Source of the DNA: JBBKWH01 sp037968855
Lineage (GTDB): Bacteria > Pseudomonadota > Gammaproteobacteria > Pseudomonadales > Moraxellaceae
Length of the DNA stretch: 59,817 nucleotides
NCBI GenBank assembly: GCA_037968855.1
Contig: JBBKWH010000071.1
Coordinates: 1-59,817, forward strand
Direction: 5' to 3'
The position numbers and the translations under genes were made by a program. The notes below the pieces were generated by a model. The model saw only the letters and a program-made list of their open reading frames with translations. It searched no databases and was not told the origin of the DNA. This document shows positions 16,970 through 26,157 of this stretch, piece by piece (position 1 is the stretch's first letter; each line of letters starts with the position of its first letter).

Positions 16970-17551
16970 TTAAATCAACCAACTCACAATCACCGCCACC
17001 ACCACCGAAAACAACAACAGCAGAATCAAACCCATTGCCGTTAAGCCACCCTCAGGCTTGGCCCTTGAATCGGCTTGCTGCACAGCAACCCGCAATCCAG
17101 CACCATCAACTTTTTCATCGGCCTGATGGATAATAGACACCAGATCAGCCGACATTTTTTCATTAAATTGATAAGGATCAAAACGGCGCAAGCCATGCTG
17201 ATGCAAGAAATTTCGAATTTGATGCTCAAGTGCAGCGTACTTCATTTCCCAGCTTTGAAAGCCAATTTGCGACACGGGCTCTTTTGACAACACTTTAAGA
17301 TCAGTATGGCGCTGATCCTTTTGTAGCCGCTCATACAAAGCATCGACATCAATCTGACGACCTTCCAAACACTGAAAAAAACAGCCATCACCGTAGTACA
17401 AGGCACCGACCAGATGATTTTTTTTGTTTTCTCGCCGAGCCGTCTCCAAAATTTTGGCAACATGTCCTTCAATGCCAGAGGCAGTCGAAAACGGTTTAAA
17501 TGTTGCACGGCTCACGTAGACCATACGGATCAAGCCTTGATCACCTGACAT
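16970..17551 (-). CDS. BLUF-domain blue-light sensor with a C-terminal membrane helix
   Basis: A flavin-based light sensor of 193 residues, similar to Acinetobacter BlsA. The BLUF fold spans about 7-100: Tyr12 (VYVSRAT), Asn42 (ARREN) and Gln60 (FFQCLEG) fit the flavin hydrogen-bond network, and Trp-Met occur in the SWEMKY strand. A linker (about 105-165) ends in a hydrophobic stretch (about 168-193) with no residues beyond it, a tail-anchor arrangement absent from BlsA. ATG 17551 is preferred, with AAGGAG 7 bases upstream. Paralogue of the next gene, with 28 identical residues at 37-64. Output partner unknown. Confidence 0.92.
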   Translation of the reverse strand: MSGDQGLIRMVYVSRATFKPFSTASGIEGHVAKILETARRENKKNHLVGALYYGDGCFFQCLEGRQIDVDALYERLQKDQRHTDLKVLSKEPVSQIGFQSWEMKYAALEHQIRNFLHQHGLRRFDPYQFNEKMSADLVSIIHQADEKVDGAGLRVAVQQADSRAKPEGGLTAMGLILLLLFSVVVAVIVSWLI

Positions 17552-17791
17552 CAAAACACTCCTTTTGTTGCATCAAAACACAATCTTAAAGAATATACTG
17601 ACAAACAAACCACCTGCACAAAGCTAGGACAAAAATGCATAATGAACATTGATTATTAAATTTTTCTTAAAAAAGCCACTCACTACGTCGATCTAACCGT
17701 CTATAAGAAAAATCAAACGGCCACAAACCTCAATTGCCAGACCAGTTGTTACAACACACTCCCTGCTATGCTCCACACCTGATGAAACAGA

Positions 17792-17822
17792 ACCTAAAGC
17801 AAATGGTCTCATTGCTTTAGGT
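17792..17822 (-). terminator. Hairpin after the upstream BLUF gene
   Basis: ACCTAAAGCAA (17792-17802) and TTGCTTTAGGT (17812-17822) form a perfect 11-bp stem 13 bases beyond the BLUF stop on the minus strand. The following TCTGTTTC is only weakly T-rich. It suggests the two BLUF genes are mostly separate transcripts. Confidence 0.6.
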
Positions 17823-17834
17823 CCAGTGCTGACG

Positions 17835-18416
17835 TTAAGCAAAATTAATGATCCCAAGCCCAACAATCACCGAACTCATCAACAAGGCAATTAAGCCTTG
17901 TGCAGACAAGCCACGGTCTTCTAATTGATATTGACGAGCCTCCACCACAGCATTCTCAAGTGTACTGTCCTTCACTTGCTCCGCCGCTTGATCGATCATC
18001 GATACCAACTGTAGCGTCATGTCTGCATCAAACCGATAGGGGTCAAAGCGACGCATTCCATGATGATGCAAAAAATCGCGTACTTGATGCTCAACAGCAG
18101 AGTATTTCATTTCCCAATCACTAAAACTGCGCTGCTCAATCGCGTGACTATAGAGAATTTTTAAATCTTTATGACGGCGATCTGTTTTGAGTCTTTCATA
18201 CAAATGATAGACCACATTTGACTCACCTTCTAAACACTGAAAAAAACAGCCATCACCATAATATAGCGCACCGACCAGATGATTTTTTTTGTTCTCTCGC
18301 CGTGCCGTACTTAAGATCTGTGCAACATGCCCCTCTAAGCCAGCTTGTACTGAGAAAGGCTTAAAAGTGGCACGACTGGCATAGACCAACCGAATGAGTC
18401 CTTGATCATTTGACAT
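17835..18416 (-). CDS. Second BLUF-domain sensor with a C-terminal membrane helix
   Basis: Paralogue of the 16970-17551 protein, 193 residues, with the same Tyr12, Asn42 and Gln60 and a DWEMKYSAVEHQ block. The BLUF core is nearly identical, while the linker (VKDSTLENAVVEARQY) and the terminal hydrophobic helix (about 170-193) have diverged. That suggests selection to keep the membrane tail but vary the link. AAGGA lies 8 bases before the ATG. It follows the MscK-type channel gene on the same strand after 219 bases. Role not known; a membrane-localised light response is inferred. Confidence 0.92.
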   Translation of the reverse strand: MSNDQGLIRLVYASRATFKPFSVQAGLEGHVAQILSTARRENKKNHLVGALYYGDGCFFQCLEGESNVVYHLYERLKTDRRHKDLKILYSHAIEQRSFSDWEMKYSAVEHQVRDFLHHHGMRRFDPYRFDADMTLQLVSMIDQAAEQVKDSTLENAVVEARQYQLEDRGLSAQGLIALLMSSVIVGLGIINFA

Positions 18417-18635
18417 ATCCTTCGTCCTTGATTAAACGCGGTGTATTTTTATTTAAAATCGATTAAAACCACCACACAAGCTGAACAAGAATTGAACTAA
18501 ACATAACGACCTTCAAGCATTATGAAGACCATCTGAAATAAACCTTCCCTCAAACCAGTGCCGGACACTTAAAAAACCCAACGCCAGCGCATAAAAAACC
18601 ATGTAAACCAGCGTCTTAAATTCTAAAATAAACAT

Positions 18636-21600
18636 CTACGATATGATATTAACCGTTCTGTGCGGAAATGGAATATCAATTCCTTTTGCATTCAGTGCAG
18701 CATTAATAGCAGCATTGATATCATGTGTCACAGGCATCCGCTTAAGCGTCGATCCCACAAATACCCGCACCTCAAAATCTAAAGAACTCTCGCCATGCGC
18801 AATAAAAAACACCGTCGGTGGTGGGGTCTCTAAGACATCAGGATGCGCAGTAATGACCGCCATCAACAGTTCACGGACTTGCTCAATCTCCGACTCATAG
18901 GCCACTCCAATTAAAATTACGACTCGCGTCACTGCATCATTTAGCGTCCAGTTGGTGACGTTTTCGGTAATAATGGTTTTGTTGGGTAGCAAGACCTCAC
19001 GATTATCAAAATCGGTAATGGTGGTGGCGCGAATCTTAATATTACTGACTGTGCCACTGAGCGTGCCGATGGTAACGGTATCGCCCACTCGAACTGGACG
19101 CTCAAACAAAATAATCAAACCCGAAATAAAGTTAGCAACGATCTCTTGCAAACCAAAGCCCAGCCCCACACCCAATGCCGCCACAATCCACTGTAACTTT
19201 GACCAATCAATGCCCAATTGCGAAAAACCAAGTACCAAACCCACACCGGCCAACAGATAACCCACAATAGTGACCGTTGCATAACGTTCACCGTTATCGA
19301 GTTTAAATCGCTCAAACACCACAATCTCAAGTAGCCCTCCGATGTTTCGTGCCGCAATAAAACCACCAACTAACCATAGGATTGAGACAATCACATTCCA
19401 CAAGGTCACCGGCCTAGCCACATCGACGCCATTGACCACCATGGTGCTTTGCCATAGGTCAATGTCGTTGGCAATGCCCAAGGCTGGCAACAATGGTGAC
19501 CAGATCATCCATAGCCCAGCAAAAAACGTTAGCGTCACCAAGGTACGCAAGGTGCGACGGGTTTGCAGTCCAATGGCCGCCACATCTGCCTGAACCGGCG
19601 ACGCAGCAGCAGGAATCGCATCCCCACTGACTTGCGCCTCAGTAGAGGATTGCCGCTCCGCCTCGGCCTGATCGCGCTGCGCCATGAGTTTGCGTAAGGT
19701 ATATCGACGCTGGGCCACACCATATAAACGTAGCAATAAGCCATAGGTCACTGCTGCCAAAAATAAGCTAATACCTGACCGAAATAACCGTGACTGCAAC
19801 TCGACAGCGGTATCAAAAAAACCAAACAACGGCAGCAATCCAGTGCTAATCGGAGCCAAAGTGGTAAGAGGCCATGCCAGTAGCATCAAGGGTGCGGGAG
19901 CTGCAACCACAATGGCCGAGGCAATGCCTCGCTTTGGCTTAAAAAACTGAAAACAAAATACCGAAATAGCAACGGCGGAGGTCATAAAGCTAATTAAACC
20001 AAAACCATAGCGCAACTCGGATAGGCCCGTGCTCATGGATGCAAAAAACACCAAGGTCGAGCAGCACAGCACGCCGTTAAACCACATTAAATTGCGGCTA
20101 AGTCGCTGCCGTGCTACCGGCTGCCACGCAAAATGATCGGCAAACAAACCATCAGGCCGACACATATTGCGAAACACATTTAAGATCAATAACAAAGATG
20201 AGGTAGTTGCTAGCCCTGTGGCCATAGCATGAGAAAATACACCTATCGCGGGGCTAATCAAAATCACTGTCGCCAGCGCTGCCAAAAACAACGGCAAGGG
20301 CAAGGCCAGCAATACGGTGGCACCAATCGCCAACGGTGTAGTGCCATAGGTATCGTGATTGACATTGCCGACTCGATCACCCAGTCGGCTTAGACTGTTT
20401 TTTAGCAAACGCCGTAAGCCCAACAGTAACCATGGCAAAATTAAAATAGCCCATGCCACAAATGGCGCTTGCATAATGCCGGTCTTCAAGTCTTTTGCAA
20501 GGCCCTGCCAATGACTCGGCGCGCCAAACCAACGTGTACTGGCCGCCACATTATCCAGCAACCCACCATTTAAGCCAGTTCTTGAGGGCAGCCATAGCAA
20601 GCGACGATCCAACAACTCGATCAGATCATTGGTGTTTTGCAACACATCCGTGACCGCCAAGCCCTCGGCAACCAATCGATCTGACTGTGCAATCGATGCC
20701 GCAACCAATGCTTGTAATATCACGATTCGGCTTTGCATCAAACGCTGTGCGACGACACTATCGGCTGGCGATAGATCAATGCCTTGTGCCGTCATCATCG
20801 TCGCAATGGCCATTGGCATATCTTGCAGATCACGCAGTTGGTTTTGCCACAAAATCATGTTGAGCTGTTGGATGGTTTGCGCACTTTGGTTGTGAGTTTG
20901 GATCTGCTGCAAAGGATCAATCTTGGGCAGGCTACTGCGCATTTGTCTGAGTACATCGACAAGCTCATCTGTCACAAGTCCTGTTGCCAGCACCCGCTCA
21001 ACGGTCTCGCGTGAATGGGCAAGGTTTTTCATTTCCGACTGTAAGTCGGTGGTCGTGGTAATCACCTGCGAGGCTTGGGTTGCCAGATTGCTCAACTGCT
21101 TAGCCAACTCCAGATTCTCAGTGGCCAAAGACTGTAACGCTGGAGATGCATTGGTCAAGGCTTGTAACTCGGACTGGGCAGTCCTAACCGACTCATTGGC
21201 CAGTACAAGACGCGAATCGGCCAACTTGCTTTGCAATTGCTCAATCTGTTGGGTGATCCGTTGCAGCTTTGCCTCAGCCAACGCAATCCGTGCCGTCATG
21301 ACTGGCTGTCGAGCAGGTAAGGTACTTAACTCTACCTCCAAATCACTGATTAAAGCCGTCAGGTTAGACTGACGAGCAGCCGCAAAAATCTGATTGGCAG
21401 ACCAGTCAGATATATTAACGGGGCTTGATGCAATACCATCTTGCAGATCAGCCAACTGCGAACGCGCTGCAATCAGTTCTTCAGCAATCGCCGCTGCACG
21501 CGATTCTAGTCCTGTTTTACGACCTTCTAAATCTGAGACATTGGCACGTAAAGCACGTTGTTCGGCTATCAACACCTCTAGCGCCGAGGCCGTCTGTCCG

Positions 21601-21950
21601 GTAGCCACAATGGGTGCTGCGGTATCCTGCTCAACCGCACGGAGCTGCTGGTCTAATGTCAGCACAAGCGCATCGGCATTGCGGGCCGTTTCGACTTGGC
21701 TTTTTAGCTGGGTCGCTCGTTCTGCGGCGGCATTTAGCTCAACTTCGGCTTTTTGCAGTAGCTCATCGGCTTTGCTTTTGGCATCCGCATCTAGGCCACT
21801 ATCCGCCGACACACGCTCTCGCGCTGCCTGTATGTCGGCCATGCTCATGTTTGTCACGCCACTTTCTGCCTGCACAGCAACCGATACAGACACCGAGGTC
21901 AGCATGACAAGCATCAACACCACAGCGCGTAAAACAGCAGTAAACATCAT
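18636..21950 (-). CDS. mscK: MscK/KefA-type mechanosensitive channel
   Basis: A large inner-membrane channel of 1104 residues. A signal peptide (1-28) leads to a long periplasmic coiled-coil region (about 30-470, Ala/Leu/Gln/Ser rich). About ten membrane helices follow, and the C-terminal MscS module has the pore-lining Gly/Ala helix ALGVGLGFGLQEIVANF near 920-935, FERPVRVGDTVTIG, and the beta and alpha/beta domains. It relieves turgor on osmotic downshock; MscK of E. coli is also potassium-dependent. Length and layout match MscK more than small MscS. The two BLUF genes lie downstream in the same direction. Confidence 0.9.
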   Translation of the reverse strand: MMFTAVLRAVVLMLVMLTSVSVSVAVQAESGVTNMSMADIQAARERVSADSGLDADAKSKADELLQKAEVELNAAAERATQLKSQVETARNADALVLTLDQQLRAVEQDTAAPIVATGQTASALEVLIAEQRALRANVSDLEGRKTGLESRAAAIAEELIAARSQLADLQDGIASSPVNISDWSANQIFAAARQSNLTALISDLEVELSTLPARQPVMTARIALAEAKLQRITQQIEQLQSKLADSRLVLANESVRTAQSELQALTNASPALQSLATENLELAKQLSNLATQASQVITTTTDLQSEMKNLAHSRETVERVLATGLVTDELVDVLRQMRSSLPKIDPLQQIQTHNQSAQTIQQLNMILWQNQLRDLQDMPMAIATMMTAQGIDLSPADSVVAQRLMQSRIVILQALVAASIAQSDRLVAEGLAVTDVLQNTNDLIELLDRRLLWLPSRTGLNGGLLDNVAASTRWFGAPSHWQGLAKDLKTGIMQAPFVAWAILILPWLLLGLRRLLKNSLSRLGDRVGNVNHDTYGTTPLAIGATVLLALPLPLFLAALATVILISPAIGVFSHAMATGLATTSSLLLILNVFRNMCRPDGLFADHFAWQPVARQRLSRNLMWFNGVLCCSTLVFFASMSTGLSELRYGFGLISFMTSAVAISVFCFQFFKPKRGIASAIVVAAPAPLMLLAWPLTTLAPISTGLLPLFGFFDTAVELQSRLFRSGISLFLAAVTYGLLLRLYGVAQRRYTLRKLMAQRDQAEAERQSSTEAQVSGDAIPAAASPVQADVAAIGLQTRRTLRTLVTLTFFAGLWMIWSPLLPALGIANDIDLWQSTMVVNGVDVARPVTLWNVIVSILWLVGGFIAARNIGGLLEIVVFERFKLDNGERYATVTIVGYLLAGVGLVLGFSQLGIDWSKLQWIVAALGVGLGFGLQEIVANFISGLIILFERPVRVGDTVTIGTLSGTVSNIKIRATTITDFDNREVLLPNKTIITENVTNWTLNDAVTRVVILIGVAYESEIEQVRELLMAVITAHPDVLETPPPTVFFIAHGESSLDFEVRVFVGSTLKRMPVTHDINAAINAALNAKGIDIPFPHRTVNIIS

Positions 21951-22260
21951 GGTCGGCGATGGTTCCCAATAAAAACGGATACGATCTTAGCCCAGCAACA
22001 TATCGACAGGATTGATCACAAAAAAACCAGCACAGCACAAACAGGCTGGGCCATTAGCGCACAAGCATGCATTAAGCACAGACAAAGGTCGAGCACAGCA
22101 TTGCCATTGATCAACCAACAGCACACCACATCAGGCAACACTCACATTTAGCCAAGCATACAAAGGCAAACGCAAGATTTGTCACCGCCAACCATGACGC
22201 CATCGACTCGATTATGCTAATAAACCTACAGCAGCATCTTGACTACAAGGCATCACAAGG
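21951..22260. other. Divergent intergenic region, 310 bases
   Basis: It separates the mscK-type gene from the esterase gene. I see no open frame with a credible start, no tRNA and no strong hairpin; only A/C-rich sequence that must hold both promoters. AAGG precedes the esterase ATG. Confidence 0.6.
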
Positions 22261-23229
22261 ATGACCGCCATGACACGCCTAAAACCCACTGTATCCCCTA
22301 CCCACATCATCTTGATGCTTGCTGGCCTTACACTCAGCGGTCACAGCAATGCCAGCCTCAAACAACGTGTGATTGATCGGGCCATGGCCGAGCATGCCTC
22401 GACCTTGGTCAGCAATGAACAGATCACCATTCGCCGTAACATCCCATTTGGCACCGATCCTCGACAACAGTTTGACGTCTATCTACCGACCCAACAGTCC
22501 AATCCAAAAAATACGATGCCATGGATTTTTATGGTGCATGGCGGCGCTTGGCGACTGGGCGACAAAGCCCACGACAATGTGGTCGATAACAAGGTCAAAC
22601 ATTGGGTACCCAAAGGCATGGTGTTGGTATCCAGCAACTATCGGCTATTGCCCAAAGCTGACCCACTCACCCAAGCGCAAGACCTTGCCAAAGCCTTAGC
22701 CAACGTGCAAAAAAGCGCCGCATCCTACGGCATTGATGCCCAGCAATGTCTGATCATGGGTCACTCTGCTGGCGCGCATTTGGCCGCACTGCTCGCCGTC
22801 TCGCCCAAGCTGTTAAAAGCTGCTCGCGCAACGCCTTGCCTTGGTGCTGTGTTGATTGATAGCGCAGCGATGAATCTGCCGAGTGTGATGCAGCGTCGCC
22901 ATGCAGCGTTTTATGATCAAGCCTTTGGCAACCAACCTGCCTATTGGCGCACGGTATCACCGATGGATCAAATGACCAAAGCCGTGATTCCACTGCTGAC
23001 CATTTGTACTGCACGGCATGACGATGCCTGTGATCAAGCCAAAGCCCTGACTGATCAAGCCAAAACCCTCAGCAGTAAACCGAGCGACTACACATGGTTT
23101 AAACTGTCGCTCAGTCACGAACAAGCCAACGAGCAATTGGGTCTGATCGGGCCATATACCAACGCAGTAGATCGATTTATTGCCGAACGCAGTGATCAAT
23201 TTGCCGAGGTGATCAATCGTCGTGAGTAA
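22261..23229 (+). CDS. Exported alpha/beta hydrolase (HSL/kynurenine-formamidase-like esterase)
   Basis: A serine hydrolase of 322 residues. An N-terminal hydrophobic segment (about 13-32) is likely a signal peptide. The oxyanion motif HGGAW is near residues 91-95 and the nucleophile elbow GHSAG has Ser near 169, with a His in LSLSHEQ near the C-terminus as a likely third member of the triad. The pattern is of the carboxylesterase/'BD-FAE-like' group. Substrate unknown. A later in-frame ATG (residue 4) is equally possible. Followed at 55 bases by the CYTH gene in the same direction. Confidence 0.85.
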   Translation: MTAMTRLKPTVSPTHIILMLAGLTLSGHSNASLKQRVIDRAMAEHASTLVSNEQITIRRNIPFGTDPRQQFDVYLPTQQSNPKNTMPWIFMVHGGAWRLGDKAHDNVVDNKVKHWVPKGMVLVSSNYRLLPKADPLTQAQDLAKALANVQKSAASYGIDAQQCLIMGHSAGAHLAALLAVSPKLLKAARATPCLGAVLIDSAAMNLPSVMQRRHAAFYDQAFGNQPAYWRTVSPMDQMTKAVIPLLTICTARHDDACDQAKALTDQAKTLSSKPSDYTWFKLSLSHEQANEQLGLIGPYTNAVDRFIAERSDQFAEVINRRE

Positions 23230-23284
23230 CATCATGCCGTCATCGTCTATCATCTGCCCGTCAACCTAACGAGACCACAGCCGC

Positions 23285-23749
23285 ATGGCCACCGAGATTG
23301 AACGCAAGTTTTTAGTGATTGGCGATACTTGGCGCGATGCCACACCCGTGACCTACCGACAAGGCTATTTAAACCGCGATAAAACCCGCACCGTCCGCGT
23401 ACGGATTGCCGGTGATGCCGCCATGTTGACCATTAAAGGCCAAACCTACGGCGCAACCCGTGCCGAGTTTGAATACGCCATTCCGCTGGCCGATGCCGAA
23501 TCCTTATTGTTGCTATGCGATGGCCCACTGATCGAAAAAACCCGCCGTAAAATTGAATACGCGGGTCTGATCTGGGAAGTGGACGAATTTTTTGGTGATA
23601 ACCAAGGCTTGGTGGTGGCCGAAGTCGAGCTAACCGCAGAAGATCAAATCGTTGAATTTCCCGAATGGATCGGTATAGAAGTCACTGATGATGCGCGCTA
23701 TTACAACTCAAACTTGGCGATGAAGCCGTTTAATACGTGGTCGTCGTAG
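23285..23749 (+). CDS. CYTH domain protein, probable inorganic triphosphatase
   Basis: A small tunnel-fold phosphohydrolase of 154 residues. The hallmark ExExK is at residues 4-8 (EIERK). Further basic and acidic strand motifs (RVRIAG, TIKG, EFEYAIP, KTRRKIEY, EVDEFFGDNQGLVVAEVEL) line the tunnel. Small bacterial CYTH enzymes mostly hydrolyse tripolyphosphate; cyclase or thiamine-triphosphatase activity cannot be excluded. The stop codon lies inside a REP-like inverted repeat. Confidence 0.9.
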   Translation: MATEIERKFLVIGDTWRDATPVTYRQGYLNRDKTRTVRVRIAGDAAMLTIKGQTYGATRAEFEYAIPLADAESLLLLCDGPLIEKTRRKIEYAGLIWEVDEFFGDNQGLVVAEVELTAEDQIVEFPEWIGIEVTDDARYYNSNLAMKPFNTWSS

Positions 23750-23802
23750 GGTGAGCTATGTGCACCAAATCCAACAAAATAGGTGCGCATAGCGCACCCT
23801 AC
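23746..23802. repeat. REP-like inverted repeat overlapping the CYTH stop codon
   Basis: Two 21-base arms (23746-23766 and 23782-23802) match at 19 of 21 positions around a 15-base loop. The arms begin GTAGGGTG and contain GCTATG and GCACC, resembling a dispersed GTAGGGTGCGC palindrome seen in many bacterial genomes. The TAG at 23747-23749 ends the CYTH gene. It may also act as a terminator for both flanking genes. Confidence 0.75.
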
Positions 23803-23840
23803 ATCAACGTCTCATTATATTTGTTGCAAAAAACCAGCAT

Positions 23841-25022
23841 TTAACGCCACTTCACCCGCCCCACCGCAAACACCAAACCCCCCGCCACCAAGCCCCAAAA
23901 CGCCGAGCCGACACCAAACAAGCTCATGTTGGATGCCGTGACCAAAAACGTGACCAAAGCCGCTTCACGCTCGTCACTACGCTCTAACGCAGCGGCCAAG
24001 CCATTACCAATGGTGCCAAACAACGCCAGCCCCGCCAGCGCCAACACCAAGGCATGTGGCAAGGCCCAAAACACTGCCGTGACCGTCGCACTAAACAGAC
24101 CCAGCAACAAATAAAACAACCCCGCCGAAATAGCCGACACATAGCGCCGCCGTGGGTCTTCATGTGCCTCTGGCCCCATACAAATGGCGGCGGTAATGGC
24201 CGCCAAATTAATCGAAAATGCACCAAACGGTGCAAGCACAGTGGTCGCCACACCCGTCCAACCAATCACCGCAGAGATCGGCGGCCGATACCCCGACGCC
24301 TGCATGGCCACCACACCGGCCATATTTTGTGAGGCCATGGTGACCACAAACATCGGCAAAGCCACCCCCACCAGCACCGCTGGCGAAAACTGCGGCGTGA
24401 CCCAAACTGGCATGGTCAACTGCCAATGAATGGCCGCCAGATGCAATTGACCTTGCACCCCTGCCCACAATAATCCCATCAGCAGGGCCATCGGCACGGC
24501 ATAACGCGGGGCCAGCCGCCGCATCAGCACATAGGCCATAAACATGCCAAACACCAGCCCAAACTGCTGCTGCATCGACACAAACACATCCATGCCAAAG
24601 CGCAGCAAAATCCCCGCCAGCATCGCCGACGCCAGCGACATGGGTACACGCCGCATAATCCGCTCAAAGCCGCCAGAAAACCCCGCCACACAGACCAACA
24701 GTCCCGATACCACAAATGCACCGACCGCCTCGGCCAGATGCACGCCGCTACTGCTGGTAATCAGCAACGCGGCGGCTGGCGTTGACCATGCGGTAATAAT
24801 CGGCATGCGATAACGCAGCGATAGCACAATGCTGGTCAGCGCCATACCAACGCCCAAGGCCCACAGCCACGACGCCGACTGCGCCGCATTTGCCCCTAGC
24901 ACTCGCGCCGCCTCAAACACAAATACCGCCGAGCTACTAAAGCCCACCAGTACGGCCACAAAACCAGCAACCACTGCCGATAACGACAGATCACGACCCA
25001 GAGATAAAGCCACGCATACCAC
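23841..25022 (-). CDS. benE: BenE family benzoate/proton symporter-like transporter
   Basis: A polytopic membrane protein of about 393 residues with about 12 hydrophobic segments. The BenE/YdcO pattern is clear: PIITAWSTPAAALL near the N-terminus, MASQNMAGVVAMQASGYRPP and PFGAFSINLAAITAAICMG. The family carries benzoate or unknown weak acids; there are no aromatic-degradation genes here, so the substrate is open. GTG at 25022 is the annotated start; another GTG three codons later is possible. It ends near the REP-like repeat. Confidence 0.9.
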   Translation of the reverse strand: MVCVALSLGRDLSLSAVVAGFVAVLVGFSSSAVFVFEAARVLGANAAQSASWLWALGVGMALTSIVLSLRYRMPIITAWSTPAAALLITSSSGVHLAEAVGAFVVSGLLVCVAGFSGGFERIMRRVPMSLASAMLAGILLRFGMDVFVSMQQQFGLVFGMFMAYVLMRRLAPRYAVPMALLMGLLWAGVQGQLHLAAIHWQLTMPVWVTPQFSPAVLVGVALPMFVVTMASQNMAGVVAMQASGYRPPISAVIGWTGVATTVLAPFGAFSINLAAITAAICMGPEAHEDPRRRYVSAISAGLFYLLLGLFSATVTAVFWALPHALVLALAGLALFGTIGNGLAAALERSDEREAALVTFLVTASNMSLFGVGSAFWGLVAGGLVFAVGRVKWR

Positions 25023-25167
25023 TCAACTGACGACACCGCCCAAGCAAATATTGCACAACAATGGTGCAAACACAGGATGGCAGTGTAGACAATCTATAGG
25101 TGATGCAACAGCGTGGAGTGTTTGACAGGGGCAGAATTTTTGAGCAGCATCGGGCCTTGAGATAACC

Positions 25168-26148
25168 ATGAATAGCGTTATTCACGCATTGAATAAAGAT
25201 GACGTACAAGGATTTGAGATGCCCAATCACACCGGATTTGTCGCGGGAACACTGATTCATACCGATCAAGGCTTAGTGCCAATTGAACAGATTAACGTGG
25301 GTGATTTGGTGTTGTCGAAGCCTGATTCTGGCGATGTGGCGTATAAGCGAGTGTTAAAAACCTTTAAGTCACCTGAGAAGCATCGGATTATGCGTGTTGG
25401 GGTTACTGTGCCGAATCTGATGGATGAAATCTATAAAAACGAATTCACTCAACTGACTCAGGAGCAAATTTTGAGTTCTGCAAAATTTTGCGAGAACTCA
25501 AGCTCTAGATATTGCTCAGACCCTTATTATGTCTATTGCACAGAAAATCACCCATTCTGGACTGATGAGTTAAGGTGGTTGGCAGCAAGTGATTTATTTC
25601 CTGAACATTTAGGTACAAGGCTTACCCTGTCTAGTTGCTACGGTTTTAAATTTACTGAGTCTGAGAATTACATGTATGAAACGCCGTTACTGAAAACTTG
25701 TATAGCGGATCTGGTGATGGTTTGTGATGATAAATCAGCAGAGCCTCGGGAGCCATTAGGTTTGGTCGATTTTTCAAAAAACCATCCTGTGTTAATCAAA
25801 GGTCTTGATACAAAAAGATATCCGCGCTTTGTATGTGCAGAGCCAGACACAAAGAATCAGCCTTTTATTGATATTTCAAAAAATCCGAATCATCCAATCC
25901 ATCAAGAACTTCGAGACCATGATTATATCCGCACAGATGAAGGGCCTTTTTATATGGAGCGTGGTTATACCTATGAGGAGATCAAAGACAATAAAGAGCT
26001 TTATAGAAAATTATCCCATGAATATTTCTTATCGAAAGATCCTGAGTATTATCATGCAACTATTTATAATATTGAGGTAGAGGATTATCACACCTATTTT
26101 GTGAGTGAGGTCGGCATTTTAGTCAACACCCGCCCCACCGCAACCTAA
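25168..26148 (+). CDS. Stand-alone Hint (intein/hedgehog-like) domain protein, catalytic Cys missing
   Basis: A protein of 326 residues whose two ends match a Hint domain. Residues 21-65 give GFVAGTLIHTDQGLVPIEQI followed by NVGDLV, the middle has TENHPFW (block B-like His), and the end has YNIEVEDYHTYFVSEVGILV. In active Hint domains the first block begins with Cys and the last ends His-Asn; here these are Gly23 and Asn-Thr. No toxin, RHS or secretion domain is attached. About 130 residues separate the halves. The gene is AT-rich compared with its neighbours, suggesting transfer. It may be a remnant of a polymorphic toxin or a repurposed Hint fold. Confidence 0.75.
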   Translation: MNSVIHALNKDDVQGFEMPNHTGFVAGTLIHTDQGLVPIEQINVGDLVLSKPDSGDVAYKRVLKTFKSPEKHRIMRVGVTVPNLMDEIYKNEFTQLTQEQILSSAKFCENSSSRYCSDPYYVYCTENHPFWTDELRWLAASDLFPEHLGTRLTLSSCYGFKFTESENYMYETPLLKTCIADLVMVCDDKSAEPREPLGLVDFSKNHPVLIKGLDTKRYPRFVCAEPDTKNQPFIDISKNPNHPIHQELRDHDYIRTDEGPFYMERGYTYEEIKDNKELYRKLSHEYFLSKDPEYYHATIYNIEVEDYHTYFVSEVGILVNTRPTAT

Positions 26149-26157
26149 CTCACCTGC

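Noticed and set aside
25168..26148. Functional intein or RHS toxin
   Set aside because: The catalytic Cys and the His-Asn end are missing, and there are no extein or toxin parts.
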